Origin: Owenia fusiformis
Taxonomy: Eukaryota; Annelida; Polychaeta; Sabellida; Oweniidae
Direction: 5' to 3'
NCBI GenBank assembly: GCA_903813345.2
Contig: CAIIXF020000002.1
Location: 1,280,001 to 1,344,000 of the forward strand
Length of the DNA stretch: 64,000 bases
Shown here: positions 51,343 through 63,685 of the stretch, piece by piece
Position numbering within the stretch: the stretch's first letter is position 1
How the letters are laid out: each line of letters starts with the position of its first letter
The notes under the pieces: generated by a model
Databases searched by the model: none
What the model was told of the DNA's origin: nothing
The model's input: only the letters and a program-made list of their open reading frames with translations
Translations under genes and position numbers: made by a program

Positions 51343-51653
51343 TCATTTGTTCCTTTGACTTAGCATCAGATCGTGATGTCGTTTTTGGTGAAATTTTAAG
51401 TTTCCTGGGTGTGGAAACCCTTTACCACATACACTACACACATACGGCTTTGCCCCAGTGTGTATATTCATGTGGTATTTTAAGTTGCTGGTCTGTGGAA
51501 AAGTTTTTAAGCATGTCTTGCATTGGTATTTACGAGGGCCGTGGACGTTCTGACTACGGCTATTGTTTTGTGTATGTGCGTGGAGTTCTGTCGTTTGGAC
51601 GGTGTTTATCGGAGGTACATTTGTCGGCCATCTATACTGCGATGCATTGTTCC
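51343..51653 (-). CDS. Zinc-finger cassette E, two C2H2 fingers, own stop
   Basis: The acceptor is TTTTTTTAG at 51654-51655 and beyond. The exon starts GG|AAC|AAT (phase 1) and ends at TGA 51343-51345. After about 40 linker residues (including SQYRWPTN) come YQCKTCLKTF...HMNIH and YVCSVCGKGFPHPGNL...H, two standard fingers joined by a TGAKPY linker. It has no usable start codon of its own before the fingers, as expected for an alternative last exon. Closest relative in the window is cassette D. Confidence 0.8.
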
Positions 51654-51673
51654 CTAAAAAAACAATAATCAAA

Positions 51674-54600
51674 TAGTGTTTTAATCAAGCGTTTACATAA
51701 TACCCGGGGCCTTGTATGTGTACTGAACGAAATTATCGATGGCTCATTACACGAGTGTAAGCAGGTAAAGTCAAACGTTATGTAGGCAATCCCCGGGGAT
51801 TGTTCCAAGTGAAAGTACTTCACTAAGCGCCATCTGTAGCTCGGCTATTGAGAGAGCGCATGCATATTGCATGGTCATACATCAGAGACATATAAAACAG
51901 AATTTTGTATGTCTAAATTAGCTAGTATTTCAATAAATAAATTTGAATTTGAGTATCTAATGGCCCAACCATTTTAATATCCATGAAATTGTGCAAATTT
52001 CCATTGCAAACGCTGATGCATACTTTAAGGTGTATTACAATATTTTTTGCTGCATGAACGTTTAAAATGGATGCAATTAAATCACAAAATAGACCAGTGC
52101 AAGTTATATCAAAGATACAACAAAAAACGTTAAAGCAAAATCCTCAAATGCTAATTTTACAAAAGAAATTTGTATTTATTTACATCATTCATAACAGTGT
52201 CTCTATCCACTCTGCCACAGCGAATTATTGAAATTAAATGACAACACATTTTCCCAAAGCCTAAATACTCCTAATCACGTTTATAATACATATATCTACC
52301 ATTGTAGTCAGACATTTCATAAAATTGGTCATTTTTGAGTTAATAAAGATCATATTATAAGCAGAATATAAATTAAATAACACCGCCTCAACTTAGCTCA
52401 GATTTGAATTTAAAACAGTTGAAATATAAACGTTTACATTAAGCCAGTCAGTCTATTTTTATCCTATTAATACCGCAACCACCAGAGCAGAAATACCCAG
52501 TTCATGGATTTCGTCCATCCTTCAAGATCGGTCCTTCACTGCTTTCATAGCAGATCATGATGTTATGCAATGAATTACTCTTGGGCCAATGGATTTCGTC
52601 TTGTATTTGTATTACTAGAATCACTGGAGCGAGTGTGATACCATAACAGGCCTGACCTCCCATTGTTATGAGCGGATCATTGGCACTCCATACACAATTT
52701 TCACAGTTAATGGGTTCAGTAAACAGGTAAGGAAACCAGTGACCGTAACTGCTGTATACGTAGTAGTTTTGTTATGAATGTATACTAAACTGAAATTTCA
52801 GTTTTCAATAAGATGAGATCGCTCATCTGTGAACCTAAGTTAAATCAGTTTCTTGATGAGTTTCATTGACCATGATTTCGGTTTTCAGATTTTCCAGCAA
52901 GCTGGATTTGGTAATATTGCTTTATTTTTTCAAAAATCATTCCATTTTGATCGTAGAAATATAAGCTTTACAAAGACGATGGCTTGTTTTGAAATAAATC
53001 TATTACAAAAGATTAGTATTTGTACTCGATAGTTACATCATCTTTCATTACATTCTCTAGATTCTCCTATTGAAGTTCACAACGCAGGTCAGGTACAACT
53101 TGATTGGGACTAACTTTCCGATGGACTGATTTTGATATGATCACAATACGTTTGACCAAATCAAGACATTTGTACTTTTTTTTAACTGAAGAGCAATTAT
53201 TGTGGCATTCTACGCTTGCAGCATAAAATTTACACAAGCTCCGTGCAGTTCTCGTTGAAAAAATACAAGTCAAAAGTTAGAGGTAACAAAAATAAAACTT
53301 TTAATACAAGTGCCGATCAAAAGGTTTCTTAGCGTTGGCTCTCAGGAGTTGGAAGCTCAAACTTTAACATGAGACAGGATAGTTAGTTTGTTTGAAACTG
53401 TAGGAGTTTCACATAAATTGGTTTATTGGTAGTGACACAGAGTCAATTCATATTTTCAATGACAAAGTTCGGTGGAGCAGCGTAATATGTATATGAAATA
53501 TCTGCTGATTTGTGGTTCTGGAAAGGACGAGTGGCTTTAAGACCCTATATTAGCCCCCAAGATATTTAGAAAAATTGTAAAGAATATCAAAGAAGAGACT
53601 TTGTTTGATAACCAGATCCCAAAAATTAGGTCATTCTGACATTTATATTTAAAAATATAGGTCTAGGTCATTCTATTAACAGTATAAAATGACCTTTTCA
53701 AGGAAAAATCACTTTTTTCACATCAATATTGTCAATGTTTCTACTATTTATTATCAAAGTAATCATTATTTTCAGTCATTTAAGACTTTTTAATTGATCC
53801 TGTTGCTATTATCTTACATAATATTGACAGAGCATATTGGGCAACATTCGAAAACGTATAAAATATAACAAGTCAAAAATACAAACAAAATATTGAATAT
53901 AGTGATCTTCTTTATACTTCATTTAGAACAATTGTCTACAAAAAAAACTATGTCAGAAAATAATATTGAGTTTTTTTAAATTTACATCACAATGAGAAAG
54001 AACAAGGGGCAACATTTAAAAACACATGAAGTAATTAACAAGTCAAAAATGCATATCAATCAATTATATATTGATCTGCTTCCTTGAGATCATTTGTACA
54101 TATGCAGTTTGTGGCAGTAAAATACTGCATTTATTATTTCACATCACAGTGAGGAAGCACAAAGAGCAGCATTTGAAAACACATGGACTTTACATAACTG
54201 CTGATGAGCACATTCATGTGTTTGTTCATTATAATAAGAGATTCTCTGAGCTATCATCATCTTCTTCATTGACAACATTTCATACATATCTTCGTGCATT
54301 TCTTTTTGCTTTTATACCCCTTGTGCCTACAACCCTACTCCCAACAAGGCATGCACAACACCATCCAGTGATTGCATCAATACTATTACATACATCTGGA
54401 TCTGTGTTATACTCCACCCATGTACATGGATAAAAAGATTTAGAGGAAACAAACCGATTACTGGACTTTTACACAAATTAGGCCATATGTATCTTTTTTA
54501 ACAATCATACATATTTCTACAACATTAATATAAAATTGGTCATTTTTGAGTTACTAAAGATATTATAAGCTGAATATAAATTAAATAACACCGCCTCAAC

Positions 54601-55070
54601 TTAGCTCAGATTTGACCCCCAATTCACCATATCTACAGTTACAATCTTATATAGCTCGTCCTGATATATCAAGTCCCGACCAATCAGAACACAGTATTTC
54701 AAATAATCTGCAATAATCAAGCATGGCTATTTTTAGACTCCGGTGACATTCATTATTATATCAATATGGCGCCCTGTTCATCATTCATAACTTTCTTTCT
54801 AAAACTCGAATATCTAGCTAGCACCTGAATGAATAGTACAGTCATTCATAAGGTGATAAAAATGTGTCTTGTCAAAACGGACTATCTGCCCTTTCGTTTG
54901 GTAAAATTGTTCTCTCATATGAGAAAAGGATTTAAGCACTAAACTCAATGATTTGTTTGCAAAATATATCACTCGTGGATTTAAAGCTCGAAATTTGGTT
55001 TTAGTTTAAAGGAAGGGACACTCATCTTGTGATATATTTTACTAAGTTAAGTGCTTAAAACGTCAAGTCA
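51674..55070. other. Between cassettes E and D; repeats, no gene
   Basis: A segment of about 90 bp at 52325-52415 (GGTCATTTTTGAGTTA...CGCCTCAACTTAGCTCAG) recurs directly at 54530-54615. Diverged units of roughly 115-150 bp containing GGGCAACATT...AACAAGTCAAAAAT lie at about 53830-54180. The plus-strand ORF at 54071-54433 overlaps these repeats and shows no domain. Confidence 0.4.
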
Positions 55071-55082
55071 AGCATAAGTGCA

Positions 55083-55324
55083 TCAGTTATTAGTCTCCAT
55101 CGTGTTTCCATGGTAACGCTTGTTATGTTGTAGTAGGTTGCTAGGGTGAGGGAATCCTTTGTTACACACGCTGCACACGTAAGGCTTAAGTCCTGTGTGA
55201 GTGTTCATGTGATATTTCAGGCTGCTACTTTTCGTGTAGTATCGGAGACATATCTTACACTGGTACTTCGATGGTTGTTTACTGGGGCTCAACACATTCC
55301 CGGTAGGTAACTGCCAAACTCTCC
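55083..55324 (-). CDS. Zinc-finger cassette D, two C2H2 fingers, own stop
   Basis: The acceptor is TTTTTCCAG; the exon starts GG|AGA|GTT (phase 1), giving RVWQLPTGN, and ends at a TAA near 55083. Fingers are YQCKICLRYY...HMNTH and YVCSVCNKGFPHPSNL...H. Finger 2 closely matches cassette E while finger 1 has changed (CLRYYTKSSS against CLKTFPQTSN), which would alter DNA recognition. It is probably an alternative last exon of the shared locus. Confidence 0.8.
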
Positions 55325-55756
55325 CTGGAAAAATAAAATAATCCAATAAATGTCCCAAGTTATTTGATATGATTGCATTGAATTTAACTGCAAAATATGG
55401 CAATCAAAATCATGGTACCCGAGACCATGGGCTCTACACGTGTCAGTTATTCTCTTATCTCACAAGTACTTAATACTTATTTTGAGAAATTGTTTTTATT
55501 ACAACTTTGTAATTTTTAAAACAATTCTTGGATTAAACCCTGGTGCATTTGGTTTACTAAAATTGATAGTCTTTATTTGAATTAAGAAGGGTCTGTTCTC
55601 TCAGGCTAGTTACACGGATGCCTCCTATTAGCTCAGAATATGGGGTGAACTCGGGGGTGAATTCCTTTAGCTTAACGGGGTGAAGGTGAGAGATGTCGGA
55701 ATCATTGGTTTTAGGCCGATATAAAAATGGTATGGTCTCTCTTTAAGAATAATATA

Positions 55757-55835
55757 CGGAGTGATCCAAAATTAGGTTTACGGTTACAGTTTACAAATTA
55801 TTGAAAAACTGTAAACCTACTTCTTGACCGCCCTG
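55757..55835. mobile_element. Mariner-type MITE, 79 bp
   Basis: Ends CGGAGTGATCC...TAGGTTTAC and, inverted, CAGGGCGGTCA...TAGGTTTAC are flanked by TA on both sides. Confidence 0.55.
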
Positions 55836-55839
55836 TATA

Positions 55840-57295
55840 AACGGGTAGAATGAGCTGTCATCTTTAAGGATGTCAGATTGTCAATTGATGACCCTGTATA
55901 TTATGCTAACCTGATATCCAATAACATGTGCATACCATTTTAAAATGGAATAAATACCCAAAATACATTGCATTGATACCATAAACAACTTTGGTTTTCC
56001 ATCCATGCATGAAAGTTGTTCAGAGGAAAATGCATTTTAAAATTCTAGTTCTCATAAAAACCAATGGCACAGCCGGTAACATTTAAAACAAGGTATTCTT
56101 CTTTTGAACATTGGTTCATTTTGAAGGTGTAGCATATGTAGCAAGAAAAAATACAGATAGAAATAATATTTGATTTTTTTCAAATCATTTTTGCATTTTA
56201 GTGCAAAATATTTTTAATATGCTAAAACATTGAAGAGGCACATAAGCTATGACATTTTATTAATTTAGTCTTTGCATTTGTGTTAAAAAGTTGATATGTT
56301 TTGCACTGTAAAGTGGAAGATTTGACGATTAATAAATTTCAACTTTTATTTGAAAAATGGCGGGATATTTGAATCTTAGAAACAATAAAAATATGATATA
56401 ACCTTTTTTTCAATAATTTTTTTTTAAACTCTGTAACATAGGTCATCAAAAATAGTAAATTAATGATAAAAACATATTTTAAAACTTTAGACTGGGCCTT
56501 CCACAGCTTTACAACTGCCAAAAATATTCCAAAAATGTACGTGTAAAACACGTCCTGTAAAAACCAAACTGTTATTTGTTGAAGTCGTTTTAAGAAATAA
56601 TATATTAGATTCAGTTTGTCAATGTTGTTTTTCAGTCTCTGCAAGGTCCAAACCAACATCATCTCGTACAGTTCTTTTTCAAATATGATTTCTATATATT
56701 ACAAAGCGTTGCGCTTTTAAATAACATGACACTCATTAGATATTAAAAATAGCTTTGGCTAGAGGTCGCATCTCGTTTATTAAGTATTAAGGCCAGGACC
56801 CATTGAATTACTTCAGATAATTTTCCAGTAGTGTAAATTTACGCATCATTTATGAACATCGGTAATAAGGTTTGCCTACAGATGCATGTCTGAGTTGATT
56901 TGGATTACTAGTACATAAAATCTGAGACTGAGACTTAATGATATGTTGAAAAAACTTTCGATTGATTGAATGCATTAATTTTCACCATTAAAACCTCTAT
57001 GTGAGGAGCCTCGAAATGTGGCCTGAAAAGGTATGAACTAATGCATGGAACCTATCGAGCGTTAAACATGTTTAACCTGCAATGACGTTTAAGAAGGTGT
57101 TCACTGTATAGACGACGTAGCCAGCATGACTATCGTCTCTCCTAAACCCTACACACCTATTCACTCACTCATATTCTACTCGCATTCGAAAATAGCGTTT
57201 GATTTTCGTAACGCTTAAAGCTACACTCTGTAGTAATATGTAGAAATAATTTATATTCTAATTCGTTACACTCAAACGAATATAAATAAAACATA
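55840..57295. other. Between cassettes D and C; no gene
   Basis: AT-rich. About 56605-56700 is a diverged copy of the 3' flank of cassette C (GTTGTTTTTCAGT...ACATCATCT), an older duplication. The minus-strand ORF at 56339-56662 is low-complexity. Confidence 0.4.
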
Positions 57296-57299
57296 TATT

Positions 57300-57584
57300 C
57301 TCTGCTTGTTTGTGTTTTTTCTCGTGTCTCTATCCGTATGGCGCATTAAAACCTTCAATTTATCGATGTTGTTTTTCAGTTTCGGCAAAGTCAAAACCAC
57401 ATCATCTTGTACAGTTAATTTTTAGATATGATATATATTTTCTGCTTGTTTGTGTTTTTTCTCGTGTCTCTTTAAACCATATGGCGCATTAAAACCTTCA
57501 ATTTATCGATGTTGTTTTTCAGTTTCGGCAAAGTCAAAACCACATCATCTTGTACAGTTAATTTTTAGATATGATATATATTTT
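57300..57584. repeat. 140/143-bp duplications of the 3' end of zinc-finger exon C
   Basis: CTGCTTGTTTGTG occurs at 57302, 57442 and 57585. Two extra copies hold the last 22 or so codons of the exon (APYGLKRHEKKHKQAE and the stop) plus 3' flank. The ORFs on the plus strand are artefacts. Confidence 0.88.
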
Positions 57585-57842
57585 CTGCTTGTTTGTGTTT
57601 TTTCTCGTGTCTCTTTAAACCATATGGCGCATTAAAACCTTCATTGCAGACACTGCACCTGAATGGTTTCTCTCCAGAATGTATATTCATGTGATATCTC
57701 AGATGATTATTCTGTTTGAATCTCTTTAGACAAAGATTGCATTGAAATTTTCTCTCCGAGTACTCCATTTGTTTATTGCTTGTGTTGTTTAATGCTTGGC
57801 TCGGATTAACCTTCTGAACGTTCCATTGGGCCCAGTTCTGAC
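57565..57842 (-). CDS. Zinc-finger cassette C, two C2H2 fingers, own stop
   Basis: The acceptor is GATTTTTCAG; the exon starts GT|CAG|AAC (phase 1), giving QNWAQWN, and ends at a TAA at 57565. Fingers are FQCNLCLKRFKQNNHL...HMNIH and FRCSVCNEGFNAPYGL...H. It is most like cassette B. Its 3' end has been tandemly copied downstream. Confidence 0.82.
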
Positions 57843-58673
57843 CTGAAAAATCAGAATATAGTATTATAATAGGTTTGAACAACAATTTAGTATCAATGTT
57901 AATTGAGCATTAGAGTTTAAGACGTTTAAAATGTACAGTAAATTGATAGATTGTTAATATTGAAGCCAATATGATTTAACATATGTTTTTTTTCTAGGAT
58001 TATAGCGCATACACATCTTGATTCACAAGGTTTACGTTGCTCCAACTTCACCATAAGAATGAATCCACATTTACCGAGTAAACAAAATGCGAAACATATT
58101 CTCAAAGTAAATATATCACGTCATAAAACATTTTTTGATTGAAGACATCGATTCAAATAATCGTTCAAAAGAAACCCCATTCAAGAACAATAAAATGAGA
58201 ATTTATTTGTAGGACTGCTGATGAAACAAATATTTGGAATACTTTTGATTGGTTGCATGCTGATTTTCACGGGAATGACACACCACACAATAACAGGACA
58301 GAAAATAAGCTTTTGTGGCATCCAAGGTGTGTATTTGTATGGGCGTCAGATATGGCACATACATTATATACTATCACTTTATACAGTAGTTAGCACCAGT
58401 ATCTAATGGTTTGATATGTTTTGGAAAGATGTTACTATAGTTAGTGTTTTTTTGAGTATATTGTTTTCTTCAGCACAATCTATCTTTACAGTGGTGGGGA
58501 CCTTTTCACTCATTACAGGAAAGGATAGGAAGATCTGTCCACTATTTGGATCAAATTATTTTTTGAGGAAATAAAAAATAAACCATCACACGATTTTATA
58601 AATCAGATATTTCTTTAGACTCCATTAATTAAATGTCCTGCTTCACTTCTCCAATAACGCTAGGAGTTAAAGC

Positions 58674-58890
58674 TGTAACGACTCTGTAGGCAGGCGTTAG
58701 GATTAATTCAAGTGTGTCGGAGAAAGTTTATTATTGGGAAATAAATTTGGGAGGTTATAAGGGGAGTTTGACTCACATATAACTGTATAATGAAATAAAA
58801 TACAATAAATGTATATGTTTCAAATCAAAGTTCTTTTTAATGAATCAATTAAATGATTACAGTCATGGATATATCTAACATGGTATCAGC
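58674..58890 (+). mobile_element. LTR and primer-binding site of a retrotransposon remnant
   Basis: A 207-bp segment from TGTAACGACT to ATATCTAACA (58674-58880) has TG...CA ends and contains AATAAA. It is followed at once by TGGTATCAGC, which resembles the primer-binding site complementary to initiator tRNA-Met used by many copia-type elements. No gag-pol region and no second LTR is seen before the next exon, so this is a truncated copy. Confidence 0.45.
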
Positions 58891-59303
58891 ATCAATCGAT
58901 ATCAGTCGTTACAACATTAAATCTAACGACCACCCGGTACGAATAATATTAACCGATGAGTCAATACAATAAGAACAATCAAATGACACAACAAAATACG
59001 AAATCATGGAATGTCTGATTTCAGAAAATTTAAAGTACCCAAACAGGTTCAAAGTGAAGTTGTATTTTTACTCAATATTTCTTATTGACATTAAAAAGAT
59101 TGAACAATTTAACTTTTGAAGTCGGTCGTCCTCTAGAGAAGCAACACTGAGTTTAAATATAATTGGTGACTGGTTGACCATGACAGTAAAATTTGTAAAA
59201 TTTGCATTAAAGACGTTGAGTCCATCATACTTGCTATTGAAAATGGTGCTATTTGTACCAAATCTAACATTCAGATACTTTCTTTAATTTTTCAATTGTA
59301 CTG

Positions 59304-59584
59304 TCACACAGCAGGATCAAAATGCTCCATGACTTCACTCTGTTCGTGTTTCTTCTGATGTCTCTTTAAACCATATGGAGCATTGAAGCCCTCGTTGCAG
59401 ACTTTACACCTGAATGGTTTTATCCCAGTGTGGATGTTCATGTGATTCTTGAGATGGTTGCTCTGTTTAAACCTCTTCAGACAGAGATCGCATTGGTATT
59501 TTCTCTTTGTTTTAATTTCTTTTTTGGCTATAGTTGGTGCCAGGTAAACTCCATGTGATATTTCCCTACTATTCCAACTGCGTT
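59304..59584 (-). CDS. Zinc-finger cassette B, two C2H2 fingers, own stop
   Basis: The acceptor is TCTCTTTCCAG; the exon starts AA|CGC|AGT (phase 1), giving RSWNSREISHG, and ends at 59304. Fingers are YQCDLCLKRFKQSNHL...HMNIH and FRCKVCNEGFNAPYGL...H, near-duplicates of cassette C, so these two exons arose by a recent local duplication. No start codon precedes the fingers within the exon. Confidence 0.82.
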
Positions 59585-59684
59585 CTGGAAAGAGAACAGA
59601 CAATTAGCTTAAATTTTGACAGTAAATATTAGTGCAAACATTTTTTCAATAGCAACCATGAAATTGAAGTCTGATAACTACAGC

Positions 59685-59955
59685 CTCTCATTGATAGCTT
59701 TAAGTCAATCATGACTTAAACTAAACTATAACTTTAACTCAAGTATAGCTTTAAGTCAACCAAAGCTTTAACTCAATTAGAACGTTCACTTAATTAAAGC
59801 TTTACCTAACTTACAGGTTTAACTACATTAATTCTTTAGCTCAGTCATAGCTCATCTCAATCATAGCTTTAACTTAACGATATTATTAACTAATTAATAG
59901 CTTTAACTCAACTACAGCTTTAACTCAATTATACCTTAAACTTAACTTTTGAAAC
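59685..59955. repeat. Degenerate AGCTTTAACTCAA repeat
   Basis: Irregular units of about 25-30 bp containing AGCTTTAACTCAA or AGCTTTAAGTCAA lie upstream of cassette B in its intron. Confidence 0.6.
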
Positions 59956-60449
59956 TTGCCTCATATATTCGCTATACTGGCTACGGTCATGCTGTATTCA
60001 GGTGAAATTCAAAATATCAAGACTAATGTTTCTGTCAGTGCTGCAAACTACAGCCATGAATCTTTGTTTCTTTCATTTTACTAAATGTTACGGTAATTAT
60101 GAATAGACAAAGTGTGTTATTATGAAATTCATGTTTATTTGATATTCTAGTTCTAAAAAATATTTACAGTAACAGCTACATTAACATGTCCTTTTTTAAA
60201 TATACATAGGACAAGTCAATGGTTACCAACTTTTCGAATTGTTTGAAACATAAGGAACATCTTGTATCAGGGACTGTGTTCATCTAGAACAATTTGCAAC
60301 AAAACTGATATCAATAATTATGAAAAAATCTGTACAATATGTGCATGTAAACGAATAATATCTATTGATAGATCAACATGTACAATGAGATATCTGAATA
60401 TTCATTTAAAGTGTAGATTACTTAAAGATGCATCATGTACATTACAATT

Positions 60450-61080
60450 ATAGTACATGTAGATTACTAAACAATATGTATAGGGAGATAACTTAACAAT
60501 GTGTTGATGTAGATTACTGAACAGTGTGTACATGAAGATTACTGAGCCAATGTGTATGTATGTATTGCTGAATAATTTTGTCATGTAGATTACTGAACAA
60601 TGTGTACATGAAGATTACTGAGCCAATGTGTATGTATGTATTGCTGAATAATTTTGTCATGTAGATTACTGAACAGTGTGTACATGAAGATTACTGAGCC
60701 AATGTGTATGTATGTATTGCTGAATAATTTTGTCATGTAGATTACTGAACAGTGTGTACATGAAGATTACTGAGCCAATGTGTATGTATGTATTACTGAA
60801 TAATTTTGTCATGTAGATTACTGAGCAGTGTGTACATGAAGATTACTGAGCCAATGTGTATGTATGTATTACTGAATAATTTTGTCATGTAGATTACTGA
60901 ACAGTGTGTACATGAAGATTACTGAGCCAATGTGTATGTATGTATTGCTGAATAATTTTGTCATGTAGATTACTGAACAATGTGTACATGAAGATTACTG
61001 AGCCAATGTGTATGTATGTATTACTGAATAATTTTGTCATGTACATTACTGAACAATGTATAATTGTAAATTACTGAACA
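60450..61080. repeat. 76-bp tandem repeat, about seven copies
   Basis: Units run GTAGATTACTGAACAGTGTG, GAAGATTACTGAGCCAATGT and TGCTGAATAATTTTGTCAT. Spacing is 76 bp. GATTACTGAAC is shared with the 52-bp array that follows. Confidence 0.9.
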
Positions 61081-61194
61081 ATATGTACACATATAAATAT
61101 AGACAAATGTATTGTGTGTTGAATATTGAATAATTTGTTCATTTATAGGATTGGGTATTAGTTGATTTCTACATAGAGTACAGTGAATGAGATC

Positions 61195-63670
61195 ATTGAA
61201 CATTGTTAATGTGGAAATGACAGAACATAGTACACTGTATTAGATTACTGAACATTGTTAATGAGGAAATGACAGAACATAGTACACTGTATGATACTAC
61301 TGAACATTGTTAATGTGGAAATGATAGAACATAGTACACTCTGAGATTACTAAACATTGTTAATGTGTAAATGACAGAACATAGTTCACTATATGAGATT
61401 ACTAAACAATGTTAATGTGGAAATGACAGAACATAGTACACTAGTATATAAGATTACTAAACAATGTTTATGTGGAAATGACAGAACATAGTACACTATA
61501 TGAGATAACTAAACAATGTTAATGTGGAAATGACAGAACATACGAGGCCCGATCAGAAAGTAAGTAACCAACTGCCCTCATTTTTTCATACTTCAATCAA
61601 TCCCATTGAAATTTTCACAGATGATGTAGAAAATATTAACCTATTAAAGAAGACCAAAGACAATGGGTTAGCGTCAATTCCATTGTTATGGCTGTTGCTA
61701 TGGTGATGATTGTTTTGGGTAGACGGGGCACCCTTTTGTAAGCGGCTTTGGAAGATGGTTTGTAGAGTTTTTTACATGCTGTATTCCTCCAAATGACCTA
61801 ACATCTTTTTATGCAAGACTGAATAATTTGTTTTATGTATTATCACAATGGTAACTATGCTCCAATGTCTCATTTATAAGTCATTGACACAAAGAAATCA
61901 AGGGCATATCTGTCATAATGATGATCATGATTCAGTCACAGTTTCAATCCAGTCAAATGTTGTTGAAGGGGGATTTTACTGACATGACGACAATGGTCTA
62001 CCTCCACAGAGCCAACATTACTGAAGATACAGTAGATTAAGCCTATTCCATGGCCACACAACTACCCCAGGCTCACTATTCCCCAGACCTGGCCCCACGT
62101 GACTAAATTCTTTCCAAATGCAAGGATGTTGTTACGGAGAGTCCATTTGGGCAGCAATAAGGCAATCATTAAAGCTTTCAATGGCAGTTTGCAGTCATTG
62201 AATGGTGCCATGTTGCACTTCTTTAAGGACGGAGTGAAACATTGCCTCAACTGCATTGACTTTGGTGGCGATAGATTTGAAGGACTCTTTGTTAAAATGT
62301 AGTCTTACATTTGAATTTGATATATTTGGAGGTATTACAACATGTAGAAAAACTCTACAAATTATCTTCAAACGCCACTTTAAACAGGGTGCCCCGCCTA
62401 CCCAAAACAATTGTCACCATAGCAACAGCAATAACAATGTAATTGACGCTAACCCATTGTCCTTGGTCTTCTTTAATAGGTTAATATTTTCTACATCATC
62501 TGTGAAAATTTCAATGTGATTGAATAAAGTATGGAGAAATAAGAGCAGTTGGTTACTTACTTTCTGATCGGGCCTCGTAGTACACTATATAAGATTACTA
62601 AACAATGTTAATGTGGAAATGACAGAACATAGATTACTAGACATTGTTAATGTGGAAATGACAGAACATGGTACACTCTATGATATTACTAAACATTGTT
62701 AATGTGGAAATGACAGAACATAGTACACTGTATGAGATTACTAAACATTGTTAATGTGGAAATGACAGAACATAGTACACTCTATGATACTACTGAACAT
62801 TGTTAATGTGGAAATGATAGAACATAGTACACTCTATGATATTACTAAACATTGTTAATGTGGAAATGACAGAACATAGTACACTGTATGATACTACTGA
62901 ACATTGTTAATGTGGAAACGACAGAACATAGTACACTCTATGATATTACTAACATTGTTAATGTGGAAATGACAGAACATAGTACACTGTATGAGATTAC
63001 TAGACATTGTTAATGTGGAAATGACAGAACATAGTACACTGTATGAGATTACTAGACATTGTTAATGTGGAAATGACAGAACATAGTACACTGTATGAGA
63101 TTACTAGACATTGTTAATGAGGAAATGACAGAACATAGTACACTCTGAGATTACTGAACATTGTTAATGTGTAAATGAGAGAACACAGTTCACTATATGA
63201 GATTACTAAACATTGTTAATGTGGAAATGACAGAACATAGTACACTATATACGATTACTAAACAATGTTTATGTGGAAATGACAGAACATAGTACACTAT
63301 ATGAGATTACTAAAGAATGTTAATGTGGAAATGACAGTACATAGTACACTCTATGAGATTACTAAACATTGTTAATGTGGAAATGACAGTACATAGTATA
63401 CTATATGAGATTACTAAACAATGTTACTGTGGAAATGGCAGTACATAGTACACTCTATGAGATTACTAAACATTATTAATGTGGAAATGACAGAAAATAG
63501 TACACTGTAGTGGATTACTAAACAATGTTAATGTGTAAATGACAGAACACAGTACACTGTATGATATTACTAAACATTATTAATGTGGAAATAACAGAAA
63601 ATAGTACACTGTAGTGGATTACTAAACAATGTTAATGTGTAAATGACAGAACAGTGTACCCTGTATGAGG
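61195..63670. repeat. 52-bp satellite, about 28 copies, split by a transposon
   Basis: The unit is GATTACTAAACATTGTTAAT, GTGGAAATGACAGAACATAG and TACACTGTATGA, 52 bp. About seven units lie before 61541 and about 21 after 62579; the gap is the mariner-type insertion. Confidence 0.92.
61543..62577. mobile_element. Mariner-type element with 210-bp inverted ends, inserted in the satellite
   Basis: Ends CGAGGCCCGATCAGAAAGTA are perfect inverse copies and similarity persists for about 210 bp. TA flanks both sides. Removing the element restores ACAGAACATAGTACACT, the satellite unit. A degraded transposase trace is readable (HYSPDLAPRD at about 62070-62104, followed by a stop), matching the mariner PDLAPxD block. 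Confidence 0.75.
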
Positions 63671-63685
63671 ATAACAATATTCAGA

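Noticed and set aside
54071-54433. 120-codon plus-strand ORF
   Set aside because: It begins within diverged repeats, has no domain, and its Ser and His runs look accidental.
56339-56662. 107-codon minus-strand ORF
   Set aside because: Low-complexity Leu/Lys composition in AT-rich DNA; part of it is an old copy of the 3' flank of cassette C.
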